From Pirellulaceae bacterium (lineage in GTDB: Bacteria > Planctomycetota > Planctomycetia > Pirellulales > Pirellulaceae): a stretch of 64,000 nt of DNA. The position numbers and the translations under genes were made by a program. A model generated the notes under the pieces. It did no database searches, was not told where the DNA came from, and saw only the letters and a list, made by a program, of their open reading frames with translations. Location: positions 1-64,000 of the forward strand of contig JAKVCA010000025.1 of NCBI GenBank assembly GCA_022448315.1. The letters are read 5' to 3'. Below are positions 56,020 through 64,000 of this stretch, piece by piece; the stretch's first letter is position 1, and each line of letters opens with the position of its first letter.

Positions 56020-57504
56020 ATGAGATTCGCCACCCTCTTTATCCAAGCCATTGTTTTCTTCGGCTGGATCATGCTTCCTCAACCAACGACCGAAGCGGAA
56101 GAACGCCCGAATATTCTCTGGATCTACCTTGAAGATGTCAGCGGCTGGTTCAGTTGTTACGGGGATGAGGTCATCAAGACGCCCCACATTGATTCTTTGG
56201 CAAAACGAGGCATCCGCTTCGACCGATTCTACACGTCGGCTGGCGTCTGTTCCGCCATGCGTTCGGGAACCATTCTGGGGATGATGCAGACCTCCGTTGG
56301 CGCGCATAACCATCGGAGTTGTCGATCGTCCTTTCGAAATCAGACCTTTGACGAGTACGATAAAAATGTGCTGCCCGAGGGCGTGAAAACGGTCCCCGAA
56401 CTATTTCGGGCAGCTGGATATTACACGTTCAATGAAGGCACCGGAAAAGATGACTTCAATTTTGAATTCGACCGCGACTCCCTTTACGACCACCATGCAG
56501 GAGGTTGGAATTTCAAAGGGGCCAAAGAAGGGTCCGACTGGTCCGGTTGCCCCAAAGACAAGCCGTTTTTCGGTCAGATTCAATTCTCCGGTGGAAAGTC
56601 GGGAAAACGAGCGCCTCAAAAGACGCCGAGGGATTCAGTCCCGGTACCACCCTACTATCCAGACGTTCCCGAGGTTCGCGAAGAAATTGCTCACCACTAT
56701 GATTGTCTGCTCTACACGGATGAACAGATCGGCAATTTGATCGCAGCCCTGAAGCGTGATGGCCTATGGGAGAATACGATCCTGTTTCTCTTCAGCGATC
56801 ACGGATACAAACTGCACCGTCACAAACAGTACCTGTACGAGGGTGGGATCAAGATGCCCTGCATCGTCGCTGGTCCCGGTATCGAGGCGGGACAGGTGCG
56901 AAGCGACCTGATCAACAGTATTGACATCGGTCCTGCTTCGCTGGCAGCAGCAGGACTCCCAATCCCCAAGACCATGGAAGGACAGGATTTCCTATCCAAA
57001 GATTACCAAGCCAAGGCGTACACCATTTCCGCGCGGGACCGTTGCGACTACACGATCGAAACCATCAGAGCGGTGATCACACCTCGGTTCAAGTATCTCA
57101 GGAATTACACGGATGACCGGCCCTACATGCAGCCAAGTTATAAGGATCCATGGCCGGTCTCGAAAAAACTCCGTTCCATGATGGCGGCAGGAGAGATGAA
57201 CAAAACGCAACTCGTGTTCTTTGCCCCCAAAGGCAAACCCGCGGAAGAACTTTATGATTTGGAAACGGACCCACATGAGATTTACAATTTGGCTGACGAT
57301 CCTAACTACGCAAAACCATTGGCCCAGCACCGGATCATCCTCGCGGAATGGATCGAGGAGACCGGAGACCAAGGACAAACCCCCGAATCGGACATCGGTC
57401 TGATTTGCGCGTTGAAACGTTGGGGAGATAAATGTGTCAACCCAGAATACGACCGGGTGCGTCACCTCCTTGAGCCAAAAGAAAGCTCGAAACCGCCCAA
57501 GTAA
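56020..57504 (+). CDS. Exported sulfatase with CxAxR-type maturation motif
   Basis: A 494-aa sulfatase. Start at 56020 gives the signal peptide MRFATLFIQAIVFFGWIMLP. Metal-site segment ILWIYLEDVSGWFSCYGDEV has Glu-Asp in place of the usual Asp-Asp. The maturation motif is CSAMRSGTILGMMQTS (Cys77), a CxAxR variant that formylglycine-generating enzymes accept, rather than CxPxR. Further marks are FLFSDHGYKLHRHKQYLYEG and ELYDLETDPHEIYNLADDP. This is a subgroup frequent in planctomycetes. The substrate cannot be told. It lies between the glycosidase-like gene and the DUF1080 protein on the same strand. Confidence 0.9.
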   Translation: MRFATLFIQAIVFFGWIMLPQPTTEAEERPNILWIYLEDVSGWFSCYGDEVIKTPHIDSLAKRGIRFDRFYTSAGVCSAMRSGTILGMMQTSVGAHNHRSCRSSFRNQTFDEYDKNVLPEGVKTVPELFRAAGYYTFNEGTGKDDFNFEFDRDSLYDHHAGGWNFKGAKEGSDWSGCPKDKPFFGQIQFSGGKSGKRAPQKTPRDSVPVPPYYPDVPEVREEIAHHYDCLLYTDEQIGNLIAALKRDGLWENTILFLFSDHGYKLHRHKQYLYEGGIKMPCIVAGPGIEAGQVRSDLINSIDIGPASLAAAGLPIPKTMEGQDFLSKDYQAKAYTISARDRCDYTIETIRAVITPRFKYLRNYTDDRPYMQPSYKDPWPVSKKLRSMMAAGEMNKTQLVFFAPKGKPAEELYDLETDPHEIYNLADDPNYAKPLAQHRIILAEWIEETGDQGQTPESDIGLICALKRWGDKCVNPEYDRVRHLLEPKESSKPPK

Positions 57505-57607
57505 GCTTGAATCTGATTCATCACTCGATTAATCCTTCGACGTGGGAAATCCAACATCCTCGGCTTCCCGGAAGGTCACCACCTTTTTTACTGACATTAA
57601 AATCTTA

Positions 57608-60600
57608 ATGAAAAACCTAATCACTTTGTCGCTCGCGTTTCTCCTTGTCCCCGCCCTGCAAGCCTTGGCCGTGGAGAAGGAATTCAAGTCCCTTTTTAAT
57701 GGGAAAGATCTGACCGGCTGGGCAGGCAAGTCGGAATTTTGGTCCGTCAAAGATGGGGCGATTTTCGGCGAAACGACACCCGATCGCCCCACCCAAGGCA
57801 ATACGTTTCTTGTTTGGCAGGGTGGGGAAGTCGATGATTTCGTCTTCAAAGCCAAAGTCCGATTCTCCGGCAATAACTCAGGGGTTCAGTATCGAAGCGA
57901 GCATGTTGGCCCGGCGAAAAACTATGTCATGAAGGGTTACCAGGCGGACCTGCACCCTAAACCCGAATACTTTGGGATGCTGTACGCCGAGAAATGGCGT
58001 GGCGTTGTTGCCCAACGATTTCAAAAAGTGGTGGTCGGTCCAGACGGAAAGGCCGAGGTCATGGGTGAGGTGGGTGACAAAAACCAGAAACTGGTGGATC
58101 AAGAGTGGAATGAGCTGACCATTGTTGCGGTTGGAAACCGCCAAATTCATCGGGTCAATGGCGTGACGACCATGGACTTGACAGACAACCATCCTGAAGC
58201 CAAAAGAGAAGGACTGATCGGACTACAGCTCCATGCCGGCAAACCGATGAAAGTTGAATTTAAAGACATTCAACTCCTCAAACTGGGAATGGCAGAGGGT
58301 CGCAAGTGGCTAGATTCAGTCACGATCAAAACGGGCAACCTCGCCACGCCTGTCGATCGCATCAAGGCTCCCGAGGGCTTCAAAGTTGAATTGCTTTATT
58401 CTGTACCGTTCGAATCACAAGGCTCGTGGGTCAATCTCTGTGCGGACGACCGAGGCCGCCTGATCGTCAGTGATCAGTTCGGGGGCCTTTATCGCGTGAC
58501 GCCGCCTGCTCGCGGCGAGACGCTTTCTGCCCAGAATGTTGAAAAAGTCGAAGCACCTATCCGGGCCGTAAATGGCATGGCGTGGATAAACGGTGCATTG
58601 TATGTCGGCGTCAATGATTACGAAAATAAAATCCCTTCGGGCCTCTACAAAGTCACCGATAGCGACAACGATGACCAACTTGATCATGTCGAATTGCTGC
58701 GGGAATTTTCAGCCCGCGGTGATCATGGTGTTCACGCCATCGTGCCGACACCTGATGGAAAGTCGTTTTTCCTCATTACCGGCAACACGGCCAAGCCCAC
58801 GGAATTGGCTTCAAACTCTCAAGTGCCGCAAATCTGGGGCGAAGACCACCTTTTGCCCAGCTTTCCGGATGGCCGAGGCCATAATCGAGGTGTGCTTGCC
58901 CCCGGTGGGATCATTTACCGAGTCGATCTTGCAGGAAAGAACTTCGAAGCCTATGCAAACGGATTTCGGAACATTTTCGATGCCGCGATCAATCGGGATG
59001 GGGAACTATTCACGTACGACGCCGACATGGAATATGACTTCAATGCCCCCTGGTATCGACCGACGCGAATTTGTCACGTGGTCAGTGGCGCGGAATTTGG
59101 ATGGAGAAACGGGGCAGGGAAACGTCCTCCCTTTTATTCGGACAACGCCCCCGGGGTGCTCGATATCGGCCCGGGATCACCGACAGGAGTCACGTTCGGT
59201 TACGGTGCGAAATTCCCTGCTCGATTTCAAAACGCGCTTTACGCGTTGGACTGGAGCTGGGGTAAGCTCTACGCCGTCCACCTGACCCCGGATGGGGCTT
59301 CCTATTCCGCCACCAAGGAAGAATTCCTGACTGGAGCACCTTTGCCCATTACCGATGCCATCGTTCATCCTGGCGATGGAGCCATGTACTTCACCATTGG
59401 GGGTCGGAAGGTGCAATCGGGATTGTACCGAGTCACCTATGTGGGAGACGAGTCGACGCAACCGGTCCCGAATGTGACGAGTCCTCCTTCCGAGGCCGTC
59501 ACTTTACGCCGATCCCTCGAAAAATTTCACGGGCGACAGGCCCCCGAGGCGGTGGAGGTCGCATGGCCTCACCTCGCAAGCAGCGATCGTTTCATCAGAA
59601 TGGCTGCCCGTACTGCTATCGAACACCAGGCGGTCGATAGCTGGACCCAGAAGACACTCGATGAAAAAAATCCTGCCATCCAGGTTGAAGCGATGCTTGC
59701 CTTGGCGAGAGCCGCCGGGACTTGCCCGGAACATCGAAATGACGACTCTCCGGTTGTCGATGCTGGTTTACGGGACCAACTGCTCACTTCGATTCAAAGC
59801 ATCGACATGTCAGATCTCGATGAGGATCGACAGTTGACTGTTTACCGCACCCTCCAAATCATCCTCTCACGCATGGGTCGACCTGCGGACGTCAAGGCAA
59901 ACAAGTTGATCGCTTGGTTGGAGCCCCGATTTCCCGCGGACTCTTACGAAGTGAACTGGCTACTCTGTGAAACTTTAGCTTGGCTGCAGTCACCGGAAGT
60001 CGCGGCCAAGACCATGGCGTTGATTGCCAAAGCTCCGACACAAGAGGAACAAATGCAGTACGCCAGATCCATTCGTATGCTCAAAAATGGGTGGACACCT
60101 GAACTCCGAGAATCTTACTTCGAATGGTTTCTCAAAGCCGCCAACTATCGAGGGGGCGCGAGTTTCGAGAAGTTTGTGCAGTTCATAAGGGACGATGCCG
60201 TTGCATCTTTGACAGACAACGAAAGAGAAACCTTCAAAGATTTGCTGGCCAAGAAGCCGGAGCAAAAGTCGGTGCTTGAAAACCTGGGCGCCATGTTCGA
60301 AGGCCGAACACCGACAAACTGGAAGCTCGATGCACTCACCGAGGCCGTTGAAGACGGCATGCAAGAACGAGACTTCGAGAAAGGTCGCGAGTTGTTCGCG
60401 GCGGCCGGTTGTTACGCGTGTCACCGTTTCCAAAATCAAGGGGGCATGACAGGGCCGGACCTTTCAACGGCTGGACGTCGATACTCAATTCGCGACTTGC
60501 TTGACCAGGTGATCAACCCGAGCAAAGTGATCAACGACCAGTTTTCTTCCGTCATGGTCCTCACGGATGATGGGGTGCTCCATACCGGAGTGATCGTCAA

Positions 60601-60841
60601 TCTTGGCGTAAGGCGTGACGGAGGAGCCATCGTGCTCAATACGGATCTGACCAATCCAAACCAGAGAGTCACGATTGATCGAAGTACGATCGAAGAAATC
60701 GCTGTTTCGAAAACCTCGGCCATGCCTGCAGGTTTGTTAGCTCCGCTAACGGAAGAAGAAATTCAGGATCTCGTCGCTTACCTGATCAGCGGCGGTGACC
60801 CGAGTCATCAAGTGTTTGCACCTGCAAACGCAAGTGAGTAG
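57608..60841 (+). CDS. DUF1080 - PVC propeller - HEAT - haem-c protein
   Basis: A 1077-aa exported protein. Start at 57608 (MKNLITLSLAFLLVPALQAL) gives the signal peptide; 22 residues upstream are in frame but not signal-like. Residues ~25-225 are DUF1080/3-keto-disaccharide hydrolase-like (FKSLFNGKDLTGW, NNSGVQYRSEH, LIGLQLHAGKPMKVEFKDIQ). A PVC-type propeller follows (FKVELLYSVPFESQGSWVNL, AYANGFRNIFDAAINRDGEL, DWSWGKLYAVHL), then HEAT-like helices and a haem-c domain with CYACHRFQNQGGMTGPDLS (Cys935) and tail MPAGLLAPLTEEEIQDLVAY. DUF1080 domains act on or bind sugars, so the protein probably handles a carbohydrate coupled to electron transfer (inference). Confidence 0.88.
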   Translation: MKNLITLSLAFLLVPALQALAVEKEFKSLFNGKDLTGWAGKSEFWSVKDGAIFGETTPDRPTQGNTFLVWQGGEVDDFVFKAKVRFSGNNSGVQYRSEHVGPAKNYVMKGYQADLHPKPEYFGMLYAEKWRGVVAQRFQKVVVGPDGKAEVMGEVGDKNQKLVDQEWNELTIVAVGNRQIHRVNGVTTMDLTDNHPEAKREGLIGLQLHAGKPMKVEFKDIQLLKLGMAEGRKWLDSVTIKTGNLATPVDRIKAPEGFKVELLYSVPFESQGSWVNLCADDRGRLIVSDQFGGLYRVTPPARGETLSAQNVEKVEAPIRAVNGMAWINGALYVGVNDYENKIPSGLYKVTDSDNDDQLDHVELLREFSARGDHGVHAIVPTPDGKSFFLITGNTAKPTELASNSQVPQIWGEDHLLPSFPDGRGHNRGVLAPGGIIYRVDLAGKNFEAYANGFRNIFDAAINRDGELFTYDADMEYDFNAPWYRPTRICHVVSGAEFGWRNGAGKRPPFYSDNAPGVLDIGPGSPTGVTFGYGAKFPARFQNALYALDWSWGKLYAVHLTPDGASYSATKEEFLTGAPLPITDAIVHPGDGAMYFTIGGRKVQSGLYRVTYVGDESTQPVPNVTSPPSEAVTLRRSLEKFHGRQAPEAVEVAWPHLASSDRFIRMAARTAIEHQAVDSWTQKTLDEKNPAIQVEAMLALARAAGTCPEHRNDDSPVVDAGLRDQLLTSIQSIDMSDLDEDRQLTVYRTLQIILSRMGRPADVKANKLIAWLEPRFPADSYEVNWLLCETLAWLQSPEVAAKTMALIAKAPTQEEQMQYARSIRMLKNGWTPELRESYFEWFLKAANYRGGASFEKFVQFIRDDAVASLTDNERETFKDLLAKKPEQKSVLENLGAMFEGRTPTNWKLDALTEAVEDGMQERDFEKGRELFAAAGCYACHRFQNQGGMTGPDLSTAGRRYSIRDLLDQVINPSKVINDQFSSVMVLTDDGVLHTGVIVNLGVRRDGGAIVLNTDLTNPNQRVTIDRSTIEEIAVSKTSAMPAGLLAPLTEEEIQDLVAYLISGGDPSHQVFAPANASE

Positions 60842-61256
60842 TTATGCCGCGCTAGTGCATTCCAGAGGCAAGCCGAAGACGGAAGGTTCGATTTTTTCCG
60901 AGCGAGATTCGCGACGCGGCTTATGCCGTTTGTGTTTTTCCGGCCAGGATCCTTCGGGTTGGCCGCCGCACACTGCGGAAGTCTCCTCTGCTTTAGGCTG
61001 AGGACTTGCCTCGCTGTTCGTCCCTAGGTCGGAATGGTCGTCCTTGTGCTAGTGGGAGCCAAGTGCCCGCTCTGCGAGTTCAGCCGTTGCCGGTCCAAGC
61101 CGAGTGCGAAACATGCCGCTCTGGAATGACGGTCTTGCTGGACAACGGCAAAAGCGGTTGCCTTCATGACGAAGCGCGCTGAAGATGCTGGCCCAAGAGA
61201 AATGCTCGAGGGCGAAGGAAAATCTAGGAGCGATCCGCAGATGGACCCGCTCCGCG
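60842..61256. other. Intergenic region, nothing convincing
   Basis: About 415 bases between convergent genes. Open frames on both strands run through it without ribosome binding sites or domains. A 10-base inverted repeat (CATTCCAGAG near 60859, CTCTGGAATG near 61120) is spaced by about 250 bases, which might be a remnant of a mobile element, but no transposase fragment or target duplication is visible. A plus-strand CPLCEF phrase near 61065 is not enough to call anything. Confidence 0.4.
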
Positions 61257-62570
61257 TCATCGTCGACGCATGAATTCCCGCCACTCTTCGCGAGTCACCT
61301 CTCCATCCTCGTCCAAGTCCGCCCACTGAAGCGGTCCTCGCGCCTCCTGTTTTTGAATCACGCCGTCCCGATTCATGTCCATGCGATGAAACATCGTGCG
61401 AGCCCTTTGAAGATTCAGATCTTGCATCTGCGGCTGCCGTGCACGCCGTCCGTTGGGGCTCCTCGGCATGGCGTCCCGCCGGGAACCGCCATCTGCATCT
61501 CGCGCAAGTTTGACCTGGTATTCCTGAGTTACCGGTTTGCAAAACGTCTCTTTATCATCGCAGGCAACGTACTTCACGGTAATGTCAAAAATCGTTTCTC
61601 CCGGTTGTCCATTCTTCACGGCCACCAGAAACTCTCTCGGATCGGCATCACTGGGCTCTTCCACTGCCGGGCCCCGAAGTCGATCAGGGGTGACCTCCGT
61701 TTGACGAACGGTGATTTCGACCTCAGGAGCACCTACATGATTATTCCAATGAACCTCATAGAGGGGATCCAAAAAGAGTCCGAGATAAAGCTGCCCATCG
61801 CCTTGCTTGAGAAGTGACTCATCGGCCTCAACACGTAGCTTGGCGAAAAAGGGCTCACCACCATTCTGACGCGATACAACCTCCAATGCTGTCATACGTC
61901 CTTCCAGCTTCAGCCGGGGTACGATCCCAGTCGCTGCCGTCTTCGGAGGATCGAGAGGACTCATCCCTACCTGTGCCTCCGCCGTCTCCGGCTTAACCTC
62001 GCCGACCAATTCGGCCAGATCTTCTCTCAACTCCGACGGACTGCACCATGACCGCGATCTGACGATTTTTCCTTTCGGGTCGATGATGAATTCAGAGTTC
62101 GGTGCATTTCCCATGGCATGTTTGAAGTCGTTAGACATGTTGTCGCATAGCCAAGGGATGTCACTTCCGAGTTTCTCTTTAATCTCAGTGACATGCCGCA
62201 GTCTTTCCTCATGATCAAAGGGCGAAACGTAGCCGTTATTCCCCGGATGCGCCAAGGTTTTGTAGATGTAGAAGAACTTGACGCCTTTGGGGTGATAGTC
62301 TCGGTAGATCGCCTCCAAACTGGGGGCGTTTCGAAGAAACGGGGGTCAGGTCAGGCAACCAAAGACGAGGACGGTATAGTGCTCCTTGAGTGTCTTTGTT
62401 AAAAATGGCTGACCTTGCTGATCCCACAGACTGACTTCCGGCAGAGCACCACCCACTTTCGGAACCTGAAAGCTGGCTCGGTTTCGATTGCCCGGCTGAG
62501 CCAAAACAGACGTTGTGAAGAGGGCAAAAAAGACGAGATACTGAAACGCGTACCGAATCTGGATTCTCAT
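61257..62570 (-). CDS. Candidate selenoprotein: deiodinase-like thioredoxin-fold protein with EF-hands
   Basis: A 437-codon gene read through one in-frame TGA (62348-62346, residue 75). ATG at 62570 has GGGAG 6 bases upstream and opens a signal peptide (YLVFFALFTTSVLA). The fold then reads LPEVSLWDQQGQPFLTKT, HYTVLVFGCLT, U, PPFLRNAPSLEAIYRDYHP, and FFYIYKTLAHPGNNGY, matching the iodothyronine-deiodinase/redoxin layout (FGSCTUPPF in vertebrate enzymes, Cys in many bacterial homologues). With Cys72 it forms CxxU. A central beta-rich region ends with two EF-hands (DMNRDGVIQKQE, DLDEDGEVTREE). The frame on both sides of TGA is continuous and family-like, and the true stop is also TGA. Without recoding the protein would lose its whole domain. 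Likely an exported redox enzyme; deiodination itself is not implied. Alternative: recent nonsense mutation or sequencing error. Confidence 0.8.
62310..62328 (-). promoter_or_regulatory. bSECIS-like hairpin
   Basis: On the mRNA, bases 18-24 after the TGA (CGCCCCC) pair with bases 30-36 (GGAGGCG) with one C.A mismatch, leaving apical loop AGUUU. Loop start at about +25 and a G in its first two bases agree with the published bacterial SECIS model (loop 16-37 bases after UGA). A second, competing hairpin CGUUUC-UUC-GAAACG occupies +5 to +19. Pairing was done by eye. Confidence 0.5.
62346..62348 (-). other. In-frame TGA, probable selenocysteine codon
   Basis: The TGA falls exactly between FGCLT and PPFL, the position of catalytic Sec or Cys in the deiodinase-like family. 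Translation continues 362 codons in the same frame. TGA is an ordinary stop elsewhere here, including at the end of this same gene (61259-61257), so a general code change is excluded. Confidence 0.75.
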
Positions 62571-62731
62571 TTCCATCTCCCACGCTGAAGTGTCTTTGAT
62601 CTTTATGTACGATCGCGTGCAACGATCCTTTCGGCGCAGCGCCGACATCAAAGCCTGAACCTATTGAGCGTCCCTCTCGGGTTCCCCTGCTGACAGATGG
62701 ATGGATCGCAATGCGATCTTGCAAGGCGTGA

Positions 62732-64000
62732 CTACAACAAGTCCATGGGACGATCTGTTTCGGCAAATTGTTCCAAAGGCAGACCAAGTCTCTGCAAGAT
62801 CGATAAATGCAGTTCAGACATTGAAGTGTCCCGGGTTGTCCCTCGCAGCCTTCCCTGATTGACCTCACAGGACCCGCCACCTGCCAACAACAGAGGAAGG
62901 TTCCTCGCCGAATGCTCGTGTCCATCTGACAGACTTGAGCCATAGACAATCATGCTCGAATCCAACAAGTTGCCTTGAGGCTCCTCGATATTTTTCAACT
63001 TCCCTAGCAGGTAACCCACTTGTTCAGTGTGCCACCGGGTGACGCGGTTATACATATCACGTTTTTCATCACGTGAACTCCAGGATGTCATTCCATCATC
63101 GTCTTCCGTTCTTCCACTGATATCTTTCCAGTGGGAGAGCGCGTGCCACGTCCCTTTGACGCCGTCGATGAAATTGAAGTAACGGTTGCTCTGACCATGA
63201 TCCATCATGAAGGTACAAACGCGAGTTGCATCGCTCCAGAACGCGAGCACCACCATATCCATCATCAGCTGGAGATACGTTTCATGATCCTCGGGAATGC
63301 CAACTTCCGGGCGTTTGAGCGCTTCGAGGAGGCCCGGTGTCTTTGCCGCGCGCTGCTGCTGAGCATCGGCAAAATCGAGCCGCCTCTCAATCGCGCGGAC
63401 CGATTCGAGATACTCATCGATCCTGGATTGATCCGCAAGACTGACGCGACGTTTGAGACTCCTGGAATGTTCCATCACAAGATCAACGACACTGCGATCC
63501 CCCAGCCCACTCTCTCCGCCACGGAACATCCGATCGAAGACGACTCGCGGCTCAATATCTCGCGGTACGGGTGTCGAGGTATCCGCCCATGAAAGTGTAT
63601 TTCGAGGTAGGCTTCGCGCGAAAATGCCCTCACCTCTTACAGAGAGTTCCAGTGAGGGCAAAAGGGTCTTTCCTTTGAAGAACTTTGCCGCAATCTGATC
63701 GACAGAGGCTCCCCCGGCCGTCAATCGCTGGCCGTCAAAGCCGCCGCCGGTCAACCACGTCGCGGTTCCAGCCACGTGACCATTCCCACGGGGCGTCCAC
63801 AGATTGCGAAAGACCGTAAGTTCGTCCTTGAAGGGATCAAGCGGCTTCATCCAACGGTTGAGACGCTCAAGCTTGCTTTGCTGACCCAGTTCCTCTGGTT
63901 GCCACGCGCCTGCCGCTACCCCGTTCGGGATGTAGAGGTAGGCGACTCGACGAGCCGAATCGGGACCAGAGCGGGACAGCGAAGCCGCCTCACCCTCCAT
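62732..64000 (-). CDS. DUF1552 protein, 5' end cut by the window edge
   Basis: At least 422 aa of a DUF1552 protein. The usual Tat-type N-terminus (RRxFLxGAG...LALP) is missing because the gene runs off the right edge; the ATG at 63998-64000 is probably internal. Landmarks: VAYLYIPNGVAAGAWQPEEL, DEYLESVRAIERRLDFADAQ, FWSDATRVCTFMMDHGQSN, DSSMIVYGSSLSDGHEHSAR and LPLLLAGGG. The C-terminus lacks the FGTSTG tail of the other copies, so it belongs to a different DUF1552 subgroup, closer to the copy at 12594. It ends 81 bases before the selenoprotein candidate's longest upstream frame, on the same strand. Confidence 0.9.
   Translation of the reverse strand: MEGEAASLSRSGPDSARRVAYLYIPNGVAAGAWQPEELGQQSKLERLNRWMKPLDPFKDELTVFRNLWTPRGNGHVAGTATWLTGGGFDGQRLTAGGASVDQIAAKFFKGKTLLPSLELSVRGEGIFARSLPRNTLSWADTSTPVPRDIEPRVVFDRMFRGGESGLGDRSVVDLVMEHSRSLKRRVSLADQSRIDEYLESVRAIERRLDFADAQQQRAAKTPGLLEALKRPEVGIPEDHETYLQLMMDMVVLAFWSDATRVCTFMMDHGQSNRYFNFIDGVKGTWHALSHWKDISGRTEDDDGMTSWSSRDEKRDMYNRVTRWHTEQVGYLLGKLKNIEEPQGNLLDSSMIVYGSSLSDGHEHSARNLPLLLAGGGSCEVNQGRLRGTTRDTSMSELHLSILQRLGLPLEQFAETDRPMDLL

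Noticed and set aside
60858-61125. Mobile element bounded by 10-bp inverted repeats
   Set aside because: Repeat too short, no transposase fragment, no target-site duplication.
61024-61542. Minus-strand 172-aa frame
   Set aside because: Overlaps the EF-hand end of the selenoprotein candidate in another frame, Ser/Arg/Gly-rich, no ribosome binding site.
61185-61817. Plus-strand 210-aa frame
   Set aside because: Antisense to the EF-hand end of the selenoprotein candidate; no motif.
61257-62318. Separate TTG-started 353-aa gene downstream of a stop
   Set aside because: The TTG has no ribosome binding site of its own and the first residues continue the thioredoxin-fold motif broken at TGA; the joined reading gives one family-like domain.

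Overview
The window reads as chromosome of a planctomycete, most likely a marine Pirellulales-type bacterium. The evidence is the gene content: seven exported arylsulfatases (one fused to a haem-c motif), three DUF1592-type cytochrome-like proteins, four DUF1552 proteins plus a DUF1552 remnant, a DUF1549/DUF1553 + DUF1501 pair, several giant beta-propeller/HEAT/haem-c mosaic proteins, and almost every product carrying a Sec or Tat signal. By eye the GC content is in the mid-50s. I see no tRNA, rRNA, CRISPR array, intact insertion sequence or phage gene.

Layout. 0.5-5.1 kb (minus): an S9B dipeptidyl-peptidase-like protein translationally coupled to a double beta-propeller (seven VCBS units plus PQQ-like). 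5.5-10.3 kb (plus): EF-hand esterase, a 53-aa membrane micro-ORF with a perfect ribosome binding site, and two sulfatases ending at a pentanucleotide repeat. 10.6-14 kb: DUF1592 + DUF1552 pair. 14-23.5 kb (minus): TMEM43-like/TerB protein, a sulfatase, and a 2060-aa mosaic protein. 23.5-24.5 kb is a long gene-poor divergent region. 24.5-30.7 kb (plus): thioredoxin-fold protein, DUF1549/1553, DUF1501, WD40. 31-33 kb: small lipoprotein, small hypothetical, PD40 propeller. 33.1-42.8 kb: a tightly overlapped operon: sulfatase-haem fusion, two-haem lactonase-like propeller, DUF1592, DUF1552, then a PQQ propeller. 43.1-48.8 kb: DUF1552, DUF1592, sulfatase, then a 3' DUF1552 remnant. 48.8-51.3 kb (minus): sodium:solute symporter with its DUF3311-like partner, and a LURP-one-like protein. 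51.6-60.8 kb (plus): sulfatase, (alpha/alpha)6 glycosidase-like protein, sulfatase, and a DUF1080/propeller/HEAT/haem-c protein. 60.8-64 kb (minus): a selenoprotein candidate and a DUF1552 gene cut by the window edge.

How they fit together (inference): sulfatases, the glycosidase-like protein, the esterase, the DUF1080 protein and the symporter point to breakdown and uptake of sulfated polysaccharide. The CxxCH, DUF1592, DUF1552 and DUF1501 proteins are the recurring planctomycetal modules of unknown biochemical role, probably acting outside the cytoplasmic membrane.

The most exciting observation is at 61257-62570 (minus). An iodothyronine-deiodinase-like thioredoxin-fold protein is interrupted by a single in-frame TGA exactly where the family has its catalytic Sec/Cys (CxxU followed by PPF). 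A bacterial-SECIS-like hairpin follows, and the reading frame continues for 362 codons to end at another TGA. This looks like a genuine selenoprotein that standard gene calling would split or truncate.
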